Of a stretch of 64,000 nt of DNA, positions 50,487 through 60,216 are shown in pieces (positions within the stretch are counted from its first letter, which is position 1; every line of letters begins with the position of its first letter). The notes under the pieces were generated by a model, which saw nothing but the letters and a program-made list of their open reading frames with translations, was not told where the DNA came from and ran no database searches. The DNA comes from Terribium retamae. GTDB taxonomy: Bacteria > Pseudomonadota > Alphaproteobacteria > Rhizobiales > Rhizobiaceae. Position numbers and translations under genes: made by a program. The DNA is taken from assembly GCF_022347545.1 (NCBI RefSeq), contig NZ_JAKREW010000010.1, forward strand, positions 97,423-161,422, in the 5' to 3' direction.

Positions 50487-51326
50487 TTACGCCTGGTTGT
50501 ACAGGTCCCAGGCCCTAGCGCCATCCGCGTTGTCATGGATGATCGCCATCAGGCCGCGTACCACGGCGCTCGGATTGGCGTGCTGATAGATGTTGCGGCC
50601 GTAGACCATGCCGAGCGCACCCTGCGCCATCAGCGCCGCCGACTTGTCGAACACGGCGCGCAGGTCTTCCTTGCCGCCGCCGCGTACCAGCACTGGGCAG
50701 CGCGCCGCCTCGACGACACGATGGAAGTCTTCCGCCCGCGTGGTCGGGTCGGCCTTGACCACGTCGGCGCCCATTTCTCGCGCCAGGCGTGTCAGCGTCA
50801 CGATCTTCTCGGCATCGCCGTCCACCATGTAGCCGCCCTGTTCCACCGGCAGCATGGCCAGCGGCTCGATCATCAGCGGCATGCCGTATTTCTCGCAGTC
50901 GGCGCGCACGCGAGAAATGTTCTGCACGCATTGCTTGAAGAGATCCGGCTCGTCGGGCAGCATGAAGAGGTTCACCACCACGCAGGCCGCGTCCATCTCG
51001 ATGGCGCCGATCAGCGGCTCCGCCTCGTTCTGCAGCACCGCCCACATCGCACGATGGCGGATCCTGTTATAGGGGTTGCCCATGTCGAGGCGCATGACCA
51101 GCGCCGGCTTGTCCTTGCCGGGAACATCCTGCAGCAGATCAGCTTGGCCATAGTTCATCTGGATGGCATCGGGCCCGGCCTTGACCAGTTTGTCCACCAC
51201 GCCGCCCATGTCCTCCAGCCCGACCAGGAAGCTCGGTTCGTTGCACACGCCATGGTCGATGGCGACGTCGAGGCAACGGCCGTTGCCGAATAGCCTGTTC
51301 ATGCGGACTTTTTTGTTCACGCGCAT
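50487..51326 (-). CDS. DhnA-type class I aldolase
   Basis: A 279-residue aldolase of the DhnA/DeoC/LsrF fold. The Schiff-base lysine is in GADVVKADPTT. AIDHGVCNEP at the N-terminus and ARCPVLVRGGGK near the C-terminus are typical. It probably cleaves or rearranges a ketose phosphate made by the kinase and dehydrogenase of this operon. The ATG (MRVNKKVRM) follows AAAAGGAGCG and overlaps the end of the GlpD-like gene by 10 bases. Confidence 0.88.
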   Translation of the reverse strand: MRVNKKVRMNRLFGNGRCLDVAIDHGVCNEPSFLVGLEDMGGVVDKLVKAGPDAIQMNYGQADLLQDVPGKDKPALVMRLDMGNPYNRIRHRAMWAVLQNEAEPLIGAIEMDAACVVVNLFMLPDEPDLFKQCVQNISRVRADCEKYGMPLMIEPLAMLPVEQGGYMVDGDAEKIVTLTRLAREMGADVVKADPTTRAEDFHRVVEAARCPVLVRGGGKEDLRAVFDKSAALMAQGALGMVYGRNIYQHANPSAVVRGLMAIIHDNADGARAWDLYNQA

Positions 51327-53035
51327 ATCGCGCTCCTTTTGTTGTCTGTCTCGGAGGGATCGGAAAGGTCGACGCCGTGCTGATGCTTGAGCAGGGCGAC
51401 GAACGCAGCGCGCTCTCGCGCAGCCTGCTTTGCATTCCACGCTTTGTGAGCAGCGAGGATGGCGAGCACCGCGTCGACGAGTTCATTCGTCAGGCCGCCA
51501 GTGATGGCGATGGTGGTACGGCGCAGGAAGATGTCGGCCAATGTCTCGACCTGCTCACGCTCGACGATAAGCCGGATCTCGTTCTGACTATAGCCGTAGC
51601 CCGGCAGCATGACGTCAGCGGTCCTGGAGATTTCATCGGTGACGGCGCGAGCTAAACTGCCGTAGCGCTCAAGAAGCGTCTTTGCGCGTGCCTTGCTGAT
51701 CCTGTATTCGGACGCCATGGCCGCGCACCATTTCTCAGGATCTGCCGGGAAATCGCGGCCGCCGCCGATAGCCAGGTCCTCGGTTCCAACTTCACGCGTT
51801 AGGCCCAATCGCTCCAGCGCCATGTCGGCGGCGAGCGCACCAAAGGAACGGAAAGTGGTCCATTTGCCGCCGATCATGCATAGCGTCGCCGGCACCTTGC
51901 CGTTGGGCTCCACGAATTCGCAGAAATGGTCGCGCGGGATGCGCCCGGTGAAGCTGTCCTGGCTCGCAGGCAGAGGGCGCACGCCGGAGAAGCGGAAGAC
52001 GATTTGTTCTTCTGCTATTTTGATCGATGGAAACACGAAGGCCAGGGACTGCAGGATGTACGCCAGCTCATCATCCTCGCATCGCACCTGGTCGGGGTCG
52101 TCGACGCGGATGTCCGTCGATCCGATCAGCACCCTGCCGAGATAGGGGAACAGGATGCAGATGCGCCCGTCTTCATTCTCGTAATAGATCATCTGGCCGG
52201 CGAGCGCGTCGTGCAGTTCCTCGCTGTCGACAATGATGTGCGAGCCTTTGGTGCCGCCCATCATGGTTGGCGCGGACGCACCGATCGACCTGTTGGTGAG
52301 GTCGATCCAGCCGCCGGTGGCGTTGATGATCAAGTGTGGGCGTACCTGCACTGTTTCGCCGGAGATGATGTCGGTCAGTATCAGACCCTCGGCGGTGGAG
52401 CCGACTTGCGCATAGTTGAGTGCATGTGCCGCAGGGGAGGCGGCTATCGCATCGTTCAGCATTTCAAGGCCCAGCCGTTCCGGCCGGCTCACCCAGGCGT
52501 CGTAATAGGTCGCCGAGCTGCGCGTCGCCGGATTGATCGCCGGCCAGGTCTCCAATGTCTTCCTGGCGCCGCGGAACTTGTGTACCGGCATCAGCCGTCG
52601 CGAGGCCGTGAAGACGTCGTAGAGCGTCAATCCGGCCTTGATGACGATCGCGCCGCGCCGGCTGGGACGCCGGGTGAGGCCGAGGAAGCGCACCGCGCCA
52701 TTGGCGATGCCGGAGAAGGTGTCGAAGATCGGCACGGTGGTGGGTAGTGGCGCGACATAGTGAGGAGCGTTGCGCAGCAGCCGGTCGCGCTCGAGCAGCG
52801 ATTCTTTCACCAGCTTGAATTCGCCATTCTCCAAGTAACGAAGCCCACCATGCACCATGCGCGACAGCGCGGCACTGGCGCCACTGCAATAGTCGCCCTT
52901 TTCGGCCAGCAGAACGTCGACGCCCTGCAGGGCCAATTCGCGGAAGACGCTGATGCCGTTGATGCCGCCGCCGATCACCAGCACGGCAATATCCGGCCGC
53001 TCTCGCAGCGCGGCGAGTGTTTCATTGCGCTTCAT
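51317..53035 (-). CDS. GlpD/EryB-like FAD-dependent polyol-phosphate dehydrogenase
   Basis: A 572-residue membrane-associated flavoenzyme of the glycerol-3-phosphate dehydrogenase family. FAD binding is shown by VIGGGINGISVFRELALQG; LSRMVHGGLRYLENGEF and LIGSTDIRVDDPD are family signatures. The C-terminal domain is present (SRTADVMLPGYGYSQNEIRL). In erythritol loci the equivalent enzyme (EryB) oxidises a tetritol phosphate. The substrate here is unknown. Confidence 0.9.
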   Translation of the reverse strand: MKRNETLAALRERPDIAVLVIGGGINGISVFRELALQGVDVLLAEKGDYCSGASAALSRMVHGGLRYLENGEFKLVKESLLERDRLLRNAPHYVAPLPTTVPIFDTFSGIANGAVRFLGLTRRPSRRGAIVIKAGLTLYDVFTASRRLMPVHKFRGARKTLETWPAINPATRSSATYYDAWVSRPERLGLEMLNDAIAASPAAHALNYAQVGSTAEGLILTDIISGETVQVRPHLIINATGGWIDLTNRSIGASAPTMMGGTKGSHIIVDSEELHDALAGQMIYYENEDGRICILFPYLGRVLIGSTDIRVDDPDQVRCEDDELAYILQSLAFVFPSIKIAEEQIVFRFSGVRPLPASQDSFTGRIPRDHFCEFVEPNGKVPATLCMIGGKWTTFRSFGALAADMALERLGLTREVGTEDLAIGGGRDFPADPEKWCAAMASEYRISKARAKTLLERYGSLARAVTDEISRTADVMLPGYGYSQNEIRLIVEREQVETLADIFLRRTTIAITGGLTNELVDAVLAILAAHKAWNAKQAARERAAFVALLKHQHGVDLSDPSETDNKRSAICA

Positions 53036-53053
53036 GGCAGAATGTCTCGCTAA

Positions 53054-54049
53054 TCAGGCATCCAACTGGGTCAGATGCGAGGCTATCGCTTTGTCTATGG
53101 CGGCCAGTTCCCCAGAACCGAGCCTGATTTCGCCCGCGCGGGCATTGTCGAGCGCCTGTTCGGGATTGCGCGCGCCGCACAGCGCGAAGGTGATCCCCGG
53201 CTGCGCCAGCGTCCAGGCGATGACGATCTGCGCCATCGACGCTTTGTGCTGGTCCGCGATCGGCTGGATCGTCTGCTTCAGTGCAGTTACTTTATGCCGG
53301 TTGGATGCCGAGAAGCGCGGATTGTCCTTGCGCTGATCATCGCCGGAGAAGGCGCGGCCAGGATCGATCGAGCCGGTGAGCAGGCCAAGCGCCAGCGAAG
53401 AATAGCTGAGCGTAGCCACATTGTTACTCTGCGTGATCGGCAGCAGCGTGCCTTCAATCTCGCGGTCTATCATCGAATAGCGTTCCTGAATGGCATCGAG
53501 CTGCCCGGCAGCGACATATTGCTTCAGCTCTTCGGCATTGACGTTGCTGGCGCCGATCGCACGGATCTTGCCGGCCGCCTTCAATTTCTCCAGCGCGGCC
53601 ACCGTTTCCGCGATCGGGGTGGTCGGATCCTGCCAATGCGTGATGTAGAGGTCGATGTGCTCGGTGCCGAGCCGTTTCAGGCTCTGTTCCACTTCATAGG
53701 CGATGCCGTCGGCGCCGAGATAGCGGTGCACCGGCTTGCCATCCTGATCGAAGAAATGGTTGCCCTTGCCGGAATGCCAGTTCAGGCCGCATTTCGTGGC
53801 GATCACGACCTTGTCGCGTTTGCCCTTGATCGCTTTGCCGACGATTTCCTCGCTGCGGCCGAGGCCGTAAGCCGGTGCCGTATCGATGAGGCTGAGTCCG
53901 GCCTCGATCGAGGCTTCGATGGCGCGGATGGAGGCCTGCTCGTCGGTGCCGCCCCACATCCAGCCGCCGATCGCCCAGGTGCCGAGACCGACGGCGGATG
54001 CCTGGATGCCGGATGCGCCGATGGCGCGCTGCATTTGACTGGAGTTCAT
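53054..54049 (-). CDS. Aldo/keto reductase
   Basis: A 331-residue NAD(P)-dependent reductase with the catalytic tetrad regions LIDTAPAYGLGRSEE (Asp, Tyr), VIATKCGL (Lys) and YITHWQDP (His). It has the YhdN/IolS-like architecture. It probably interconverts an aldose or ketose and a polyol in this pathway. It overlaps the SorC regulator stop by 4 bases. Confidence 0.9.
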   Translation of the reverse strand: MNSSQMQRAIGASGIQASAVGLGTWAIGGWMWGGTDEQASIRAIEASIEAGLSLIDTAPAYGLGRSEEIVGKAIKGKRDKVVIATKCGLNWHSGKGNHFFDQDGKPVHRYLGADGIAYEVEQSLKRLGTEHIDLYITHWQDPTTPIAETVAALEKLKAAGKIRAIGASNVNAEELKQYVAAGQLDAIQERYSMIDREIEGTLLPITQSNNVATLSYSSLALGLLTGSIDPGRAFSGDDQRKDNPRFSASNRHKVTALKQTIQPIADQHKASMAQIVIAWTLAQPGITFALCGARNPEQALDNARAGEIRLGSGELAAIDKAIASHLTQLDA

Positions 54050-55026
54050 GCTGCTTCTCTTTCGGCGAGGTCGAGGATGCCGAGGCCGGTGGCCTCGTCG
54101 GTGACGATGATGTCGAGGTGGTTGCCGCGCATGGCGGAAAGGATCGGCGCGACCTTGCTCGGGCCGCTGGCGATGCCGATCGAGCGTGGGATGGTGGCGA
54201 ATTCATCGAGCGTCAGCGACACCAGCGAACGATTCAACGTGTAGTCGCTGACCCTGCCGTCGCGGTCGATCAGATGCGCCAAAAGTTCACCCGAGGCGCC
54301 TGAACGCTCGATGGCCTGGCGGTCCGCGCTCGAGGAGGGGTGCAGGTCATAATAGGAGGAGTCGTCGGTCAGGATCGAGCCAACGCCGACCACAGCAATG
54401 GTAGCCTCGCGCGCCCGGCGAAATACATCCGCCACGGCCCGCACGCCCATCAGCATTTCACGCTGTTCCGGCGTATCGGCGAAAAGCGGGGCGTGAATCT
54501 GGTAGGCGCGGCCGCCAAGCTTGTCGGCCATCAGCGAAGCGACGTGATTGACGTCAGTGTAATGCTTGCCCTGCACCAACCCGGTTGCCGGGATGACCTC
54601 GACATCATAGCTGCGGCCGGGTTTGAGGCCGGCGACCAGCGCGCTGACGCCCTTGCCGCCGGTGATCGAGATGGTATCGCCATCCTTGATTGTTTCGAGC
54701 AGCAGATTGGCCGCCGCTTCGCCGACGCGCTGCAATGCCGTCTGTGGGTTGTCCGAAACCGTCGGTACGACCACCGCCCGTTCGATGCCGCCAAGCCCCA
54801 CCAGCCGTGTTTCGAGGTCGACCAGATGGTCGATCGGCGATTTGATCTTGATCTCGACGAGGCCGAGCTGATGGCCGCGCTTGATCAAGCGGTTCACCGT
54901 CGCATGCGAAATGCCGAGTTCCTTGGCGATCTCGGCCTGCGTCTTGCCCTCCATGTAGTGGAGGACGAGCGCCTGGTGCATCTGGCGCACGGTCGAGATG
55001 TCGTCGCGTGTGCTTGGAGGTGCCAT
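54046..55026 (-). CDS. SorC-family transcriptional regulator (DeoR/EryD/LsrR type)
   Basis: A 326-residue SorC regulator: N-terminal helix-turn-helix (KTQAEIAKELGISHATVNRL) and a C-terminal sugar-phosphate-binding domain (DTISITGGKGVSALVAGL, IAVVGVGSILTDDS). It lies inside the operon it probably controls and should respond to a phosphorylated intermediate. The 14-base palindrome at 58827 is a candidate operator. The start is the ATG at MAPPSTRDD, 5 bases after the permease stop. Confidence 0.92.
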   Translation of the reverse strand: MAPPSTRDDISTVRQMHQALVLHYMEGKTQAEIAKELGISHATVNRLIKRGHQLGLVEIKIKSPIDHLVDLETRLVGLGGIERAVVVPTVSDNPQTALQRVGEAAANLLLETIKDGDTISITGGKGVSALVAGLKPGRSYDVEVIPATGLVQGKHYTDVNHVASLMADKLGGRAYQIHAPLFADTPEQREMLMGVRAVADVFRRAREATIAVVGVGSILTDDSSYYDLHPSSSADRQAIERSGASGELLAHLIDRDGRVSDYTLNRSLVSLTLDEFATIPRSIGIASGPSKVAPILSAMRGNHLDIIVTDEATGLGILDLAEREAA

Positions 55027-55031
55027 GGTTC

Positions 55032-56039
55032 TTACGACTTCTTGGCATGCAGGAAATGGTCGGCGGAGACCGCCGCCAGCAGGATGCAGCCCTTGATCAT
55101 GTCCTGCCAGTAGACCGAGATGTCGAGCAGGATCAGCGAGCTGGTCACCACCGACAGCAGCGCGATGCCGAGGATGGCGCCGAAGATCGTGCCCGAGCCG
55201 CCTTTCAGCGAAGCGCCGCCGATGACCGCCGCCGCGATGATGTTGAGTTCCATGCCGGCGCCGAAGGTCGGCGTCGCGGCGCCGAAGCGCGCCATATAGA
55301 TGACGCCGGCGACGCCTGAGAGCGTGGCGCACAGCACCGTCACCCAGAACTTCACCTGGTTGGTCTTGATGCCGGAGAACTGCGCCGCCTTCTCGTTGGA
55401 GCCGGTGTAGAACACTTTGCGGAAGGCGGTGGCGCGCCGGAGCAGGAAGTCGAAGATCGCCACCACGACCACGAAGATAATGATGACATAGGGGATGCCC
55501 TGGAAGCTGCCTTGGCCGATTGCCTTGAATTCCGGCGGCAGCGTGAACAGCGACAGCGGCGTGCCCTTGGTGATGACCAGGCACAGTCCGCGCACGATCA
55601 CCATCGCCGCTAGCGAGGTGATGAAATGGTTCAGTCCGACAACAGTGACGAAGAAACCCATCACAGCGCCGATCAGCGCGCTGACCGCGATGCCAATCAG
55701 GCTGGCTGTCCACGGGTCCAGTCCCATCAGGAAAAGAGCGCCGGAAACCACCATCGAGAAGCAGACCACCGAGCCCACGGACAGGTCGATGCCGCCGACG
55801 ATGAGCAGGATGGTCATGCCGACCACGACGATGCCTTCGATCGAGAAGCTCATCAGCATGGCGCGGAAGTTGCCCCAGGTCAGGAAGTGAGGCGAGGCGA
55901 AGCTCATGGCAATGCACAGCGCCAGGATGATTACGATCAGGCCGGCCTCGCGCATCGAGGCAAGCCGGGCGAAGCTGGAGCGGCTCGGGCCCGTGGCCTT
56001 GATGTCGGCATGCATGACGGTTTCTCCCGCTCTAGACAT
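55032..56039 (-). CDS. Ribose-type ABC transporter permease (RbsC family)
   Basis: A 335-residue permease of the RbsC/BPD-2 family with about ten hydrophobic segments. [20 protein letters not shown] and [25 protein letters not shown], which contact the ATPase, are conserved. It overlaps the ATPase gene by 8 bases. It imports a sugar or polyol with the ATPase and binding protein upstream. Confidence 0.93.
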   Translation of the reverse strand: MSRAGETVMHADIKATGPSRSSFARLASMREAGLIVIILALCIAMSFASPHFLTWGNFRAMLMSFSIEGIVVVGMTILLIVGGIDLSVGSVVCFSMVVSGALFLMGLDPWTASLIGIAVSALIGAVMGFFVTVVGLNHFITSLAAMVIVRGLCLVITKGTPLSLFTLPPEFKAIGQGSFQGIPYVIIIFVVVVAIFDFLLRRATAFRKVFYTGSNEKAAQFSGIKTNQVKFWVTVLCATLSGVAGVIYMARFGAATPTFGAGMELNIIAAAVIGGASLKGGSGTIFGAILGIALLSVVTSSLILLDISVYWQDMIKGCILLAAVSADHFLHAKKS

Positions 56040-57570
56040 GGTTCACCTGTCCTTGATGTGCTGGTGTCGGCTGCACACCGGAGGCCAGCATGATGATGGC
56101 TTCCTCGTCGAGCTGGCCAGCGCCGAGCTCGCCGGCGATCGCGCCCTCCCGCACGACCAGGACGCGGTCGCACAGGCCGATGAGTTCCGGCAGTTCGGAG
56201 GAAATGACGATGATGCCGACGCCCTGGTTGGCGAGGTCGCGTAGCAGTCGGTGGATTTCGACCTTGGCACCGACGTCGATGCCGCGCGTCGGCTCATCCA
56301 TGATGATAACCTTGGGCGAAACCGACAGCTGCTTGGCGATCGCCACCTTCTGCTGGTTGCCGCCGGAAAGCGTCGAGACCGGCGCATCGATGCCCGCCAT
56401 GCGCACGCCGAGGCGCTTGGCGAGGCTGGCCGCCTGATCGGCCTCCGCGCGGCGGTCGAGCAGGCCGAAACGGCCGGTGAGCTTGCCAAGGTCTAGTGCC
56501 GAGACATTGGCAGCGATCGAGAGGTCGAGGAACACGCCCGAGCCCTTGCGGTCTTCCGAAAGGTAGACGAGGCCGGCCTGCACGGCGTCGGCATAGCTGC
56601 GGATTGTGAGTGGCTTGCCGTCGAGCGCGACGCTGCCGGAGCTCGCCTGCCGCAGGCCGCAGATGGTTTGCGCGATTTCGCTGCGGCCAGCGCCGATGAG
56701 GCCGCCGATGCCAAGGATTTCGCCGGCCTTCAGGTCGAGGTCGACATTGGCGAAGCGGCTGCCGTCGGACAGGTCGTTGACGGACAGCAAGGTCCGGCCG
56801 GATGCGGCGTCCGAGGCGAGCTTGTCGGGATAAAGCTGGGTGATCTCGCGTCCGACCATCTTGCGCACGACGTCGTCGGGCGAGGTCGACGCGATGGCCT
56901 CCGTCGCGACATAGCGCCCGTCGCGGAAGACGGTGACACGGTCGCATAGGGAGAAAATCTCGGCCATGCGGTGGCTGATATAGATCACGGAGATGCCGCG
57001 CACCTTCAGGTCGCGCACGATGGAAAACAGCCGCTGGGCCTCGGTTTCGGTCAGGGCTGCCGTCGGCTCGTCGAGGATCAGCACCTTGCAGTCGAGCGTG
57101 AGCGCCTTGGCGATCTCGACCAGTTGCTGGCTGGAAATGGAAAGGTCGGCGACCTTGGTGCGAACGGGAATGGGCGCGAGCTGTTTCATCGCCTTCTCGG
57201 CCTGCGCGTAGACTTCGCCGTAATTCATCAGCGGGGCGCGGCGGGCGTTGATCGCCGCCATGCAGATGTTTTCAGCCACCGTCGCGTCCTGGCAGAGCGC
57301 GATCTCCTGGTGCACCAGTGCGATGCCGAGCTTCTGTGCCGTCGCCGGTGAAGTCACGGTTACCGGCTGGCCGTCGATCAGGATTTCGCCTTCGTCGGGC
57401 TGCAGCACGCCGCCGATCATGTTCATCAGCGTCGACTTGCCGGCGCCGTTCTCGCCGCACAGCGCATGCACTTCGCCGCGCCGCAACTCAAGCTGGACGC
57501 CGCTCAGCGCCTTGACCGGGCCGAACGCCTTGGAAAGGTTGCGGATCTGAAGGACGGGCGCGTCGGTCAC
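56032..57570 (-). CDS. Ribose-type ABC transporter ATPase (RbsA/MglA family, tandem)
   Basis: A 512-residue ATPase with two tandem nucleotide-binding domains. The first has Walker [10 protein letters not shown] and Walker [12 protein letters not shown]; the second has signature [15 protein letters not shown] and Walker [14 protein letters not shown]. Only sugar importers of this class have this layout. The GTG start follows CAGGAGCATGGC. It is 78 bases after the binding-protein stop. Confidence 0.94.
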   Translation of the reverse strand: MTDAPVLQIRNLSKAFGPVKALSGVQLELRRGEVHALCGENGAGKSTLMNMIGGVLQPDEGEILIDGQPVTVTSPATAQKLGIALVHQEIALCQDATVAENICMAAINARRAPLMNYGEVYAQAEKAMKQLAPIPVRTKVADLSISSQQLVEIAKALTLDCKVLILDEPTAALTETEAQRLFSIVRDLKVRGISVIYISHRMAEIFSLCDRVTVFRDGRYVATEAIASTSPDDVVRKMVGREITQLYPDKLASDAASGRTLLSVNDLSDGSRFANVDLDLKAGEILGIGGLIGAGRSEIAQTICGLRQASSGSVALDGKPLTIRSYADAVQAGLVYLSEDRKGSGVFLDLSIAANVSALDLGKLTGRFGLLDRRAEADQAASLAKRLGVRMAGIDAPVSTLSGGNQQKVAIAKQLSVSPKVIIMDEPTRGIDVGAKVEIHRLLRDLANQGVGIIVISSELPELIGLCDRVLVVREGAIAGELGAGQLDEEAIIMLASGVQPTPAHQGQVNHV

Positions 57571-57648
57571 GCCATGCTCCTGCGAAAGGGGCTGAAAAGG
57601 TGCCGGAAGGGACTGTCCCTTCCGGCCAGTTGCTGTTCGGGCTGAAGC

Positions 57649-58680
57649 TTACTCTTCGATGCCCTTGGTGCCACGCCGCTTGAGATATTTGTCCCAATAG
57701 AAATCGTCGGCGTTGTCCTTGGTTACGATCGAGAAGCCATTGTCGACGAACGGCACCTTCATGGCGTTGGTGCCGGCGCGCTTGGCGTCGTTCATCGGGT
57801 CGATCAACTCGGGGTGCTTGGCCAGCCAGAGCAGCATGAAGCCCATATAGCCCTGCATGCCCTGGTTGGGGTTGACCGAACCGAAGATCTCGCCGGCCTT
57901 GATCATGTCGAGGATCTTAGCGTTGACGTCCGCCAGCATGACCTTGATCTTGCCGCCGCCTTCCTTGGCCGCCTGTGCCGCGCCGATCGCCGAATTGGCT
58001 TCCGGCATGAAGACCGCACCGAGGTCGGGATGCGCCTGGGCGAGGCTGAGCACCGCCTGATAGGCCTTGGTCGGATCCTGGTTGGAAGCGGCGCGGCCGA
58101 CGAGTTTCATGTCGGGCCACTTGGCTTCCATGCGGGCGACGAAAGCCGCCACGCGCTTGTCATGGTTGTCCTGGCCGGGGTTCTCCAGCACGGCATATTC
58201 GCCCTTGCCGCCCATCGATTCCGCGACGGCGTCGGCGGCATAGGTGCCCTCGGCGACATTGTCGGAGGTAATGTAGGAGACGCGCTTGGAATTCGGCGAG
58301 TCGGCCGCGAAGGTCACGACCGCGGTGCCCTGTTCGATGGCACGGTTGATCGGCTCGATGAACGGATCGGAATTCATCGGATGGACCAGGATGCCGGCCG
58401 GTTTCTGTGCGAGCGCCTGGTCGAAGCTGGCGATCTGCTTGTTCACATCATATTCCGGCGTGCCGGTATAAGCAGTTTCACAGCCGAATTGCTGGCCGGC
58501 CTGCTTGAACATCTCATAGACCGGGAACCAGTATTCGACGCCGGAGACCATGACGTTCATGACGTATTTTTCGCCGGGCTGGCATTTGAACGGATTGGCG
58601 GTTTCAGCGAGCGCCGGAGCCGAACTCATGAAGGTCGACGCCGCTGCCGCGATGGCGAGCGTGCTCAGAAATTTGCGCAA
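57649..58680 (-). CDS. Ribose-type ABC transporter substrate-binding protein
   Basis: A 343-residue periplasmic binding protein of the RbsB/type-I fold (MVSGVEYWFPVYEMFKQAG, PAGILVHPMNSDPFIEPINR, VFMPEANSAIGAAQAAKEGG). It is the first gene of the operon. I chose the TTG start (MRKFLSTLAIAAAAS) because GGGAGG lies 4 bases upstream and it begins a clean signal peptide ending near PALA; ATG at 58704 is the alternative. The ligand is unknown. Confidence 0.9.
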   Translation of the reverse strand: MRKFLSTLAIAAAASTFMSSAPALAETANPFKCQPGEKYVMNVMVSGVEYWFPVYEMFKQAGQQFGCETAYTGTPEYDVNKQIASFDQALAQKPAGILVHPMNSDPFIEPINRAIEQGTAVVTFAADSPNSKRVSYITSDNVAEGTYAADAVAESMGGKGEYAVLENPGQDNHDKRVAAFVARMEAKWPDMKLVGRAASNQDPTKAYQAVLSLAQAHPDLGAVFMPEANSAIGAAQAAKEGGGKIKVMLADVNAKILDMIKAGEIFGSVNPNQGMQGYMGFMLLWLAKHPELIDPMNDAKRAGTNAMKVPFVDNGFSIVTKDNADDFYWDKYLKRRGTKGIEE

Positions 58681-58826
58681 GTTTCCTCCCTTGGCCGAAG
58701 CCATTCTCAAGAACCGTCGCGGCGCTTTTGCGCCGTTTCATGGATTGATTGCAGCCGGACTTCCTCCCGAAGCCGGCAACTGGATCATTGCATCACATGA
58801 CGATGCTGTCAATAAAATTCATATTC

Positions 58827-58840
58827 TGAAATATATTTCA
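58827..58840. promoter_or_regulatory. Perfect palindrome between the divergent operons
   Basis: TGAAATATATTTCA is a 14-base perfect inverted repeat in an AT-rich stretch, about midway between the binding-protein gene and the divergent peptidase gene. The AT-rich palindrome and its place make it a likely operator for the SorC regulator of this locus. Confidence 0.6.
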
Positions 58841-58953
58841 TATAGATTGGTTGTACGACCAGGAATGAGCCTCCTGTCACTTGCGCAAACCGGACGGCTT
58901 CTGGCAACTGGCGGGGCGGTGCCCGACCCGGCAAGAGCTTTCGAGGAGTGGTG

Positions 58954-59985
58954 ATGACCAACGGCATCAAGGATTTCGGTTTGACGTGCGGTTCGCTGCC
59001 TTCCGGCATGTTGAATGCCATCACCGATGTTCCCGGTGTCCGGGTCGGCCATGTCACGCTGCGCGATGGCGACATCAACACCGGCGTTACCGCCATCCTA
59101 CCGCATGGAGGCAATCTTTTCCGCAGCAAGGTGAGGGCAGCCTCCGAGGTGGTCAACGGCTTCGGCAAGACCGTCGGGTTGGTCCAGCTCGATGAACTCG
59201 GCACCATCGAGACGCCGGTGCTTTTGACCAACACGCTTTCGGTGGGCACCTGCGCAACCGCCTTGATCCGGCAAGCGATCCGGCAGAATCCGGATATCGG
59301 TCGTCGTACCGGTACCGTCAATCCGCTGGTTGCCGAATGCAATGACGGCCCGCTCAACGACATTCAGGCGCTGGCGGTCAGTGAAGCGCATGCGCTGGCC
59401 GCGATCGAAGCGGCCGGCGAGGGGCCGTTCGAGCAAGGCAGCGTCGGCGCCGGGACGGGCATGACCTGCTTCGGCTTCAAGGGCGGCATCGGTACCGCGT
59501 CGCGGCGCATCGTGCTCGATGGTCACGATTATCATCTCGGCGCACTCGTGCTCGCCAACTTTGGCAGGGCGGGCGATCTTGTGCTGCCCGACGGTCGTCG
59601 TCCCGATGCCCGTCGGCCGTCCGAAGCCGAGAGCGGATCGGTGATCGTCGTGCTGGCCACGGATGTGCCCCTTGAGCACCGGCAGTTGAGACGTGTCGCT
59701 CGCCGCGCAGGCGCCGGGATTGGCAGGGTCGGCGCATTCTGGGGCCATGGCAGCGGCGACATCGCCATTGCTTTCTCGACGGCCGATCCGATCGACCATG
59801 ACGAGCGGCACGGTCTCGTCCCGATCCGGGTGCTGAATGAGTCGCGCATCGATCTGCTGTTTCAGGCTGCCGTGGACGTAACCCAGGAGGCGGTGTTGAA
59901 TTCCATGCTGACCTCGCCTGCTTTCGAAGGCCGAGCCGGTGCACGCCGACTATCTCTGGCTGACTGCCTCCAGGCCAACATCTGA
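58954..59985 (+). CDS. P1 / DmpA-family self-processing aminopeptidase-like protein
   Basis: A 343-residue protein of the DmpA/BapA (P1, S58) family, Ntn-type hydrolases that cut themselves before a serine. The likely site is Gly229-Ser230 in EAESGSVIVVLATD; GVRVGHVTLRDGD and HGSGDIAIAFSTADP are signatures. It may hydrolyse beta-peptides or amides and is an odd neighbour for a sugar locus. The ATG follows CGAGGAG. Confidence 0.88.
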   Translation: MTNGIKDFGLTCGSLPSGMLNAITDVPGVRVGHVTLRDGDINTGVTAILPHGGNLFRSKVRAASEVVNGFGKTVGLVQLDELGTIETPVLLTNTLSVGTCATALIRQAIRQNPDIGRRTGTVNPLVAECNDGPLNDIQALAVSEAHALAAIEAAGEGPFEQGSVGAGTGMTCFGFKGGIGTASRRIVLDGHDYHLGALVLANFGRAGDLVLPDGRRPDARRPSEAESGSVIVVLATDVPLEHRQLRRVARRAGAGIGRVGAFWGHGSGDIAIAFSTADPIDHDERHGLVPIRVLNESRIDLLFQAAVDVTQEAVLNSMLTSPAFEGRAGARRLSLADCLQANI

Positions 59986-60146
59986 GCGTCGTCCTCCTGC
60001 AAGGGAGGAATCGAGCGCTGTTCTGCACATATATTGAAACGTGAGGCAGTCTTCGCGCGGGCGAACCCGTCGAAGAGCGCAGCTTTGTGCCGCCAGTCCT
60101 CGTCGTCACAAACCCTCGGCTGGCGCCGAAGTTGTGGACATTAGTC

Positions 60147-60175
60147 TTGACAGAAATACATATGTTCAATACCCG
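60147..60175 (+). promoter_or_regulatory. Possible promoter of the COG4091-E1-E2 operon
   Basis: A TTGACA hexamer is followed after 17 bases by a weak -10 (TACCCG), 42 bases before the ATG at 60217. The spacer contains GAAATACATATGTTCA, an AT-rich imperfect palindrome that recalls the TGAAATATATTTCA site at 58827 and might bind the same regulator. The rest of the 231-base gap holds no gene. Confidence 0.35.
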
Positions 60176-60216
60176 TCAGGCATCAGAATAGCCTGCATGT
60201 GGGAGGAGTGACTGCT

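Noticed and set aside
50487..54049. Calling this a complete AI-2 (lsr) system or an erythritol (ery) operon.
   Set aside because: The SorC, FGGY, DhnA and GlpD-like genes fit parts of both, but lsrG or eryC equivalents are missing and the extra GMC, AKR and E1-E2 genes fit neither.
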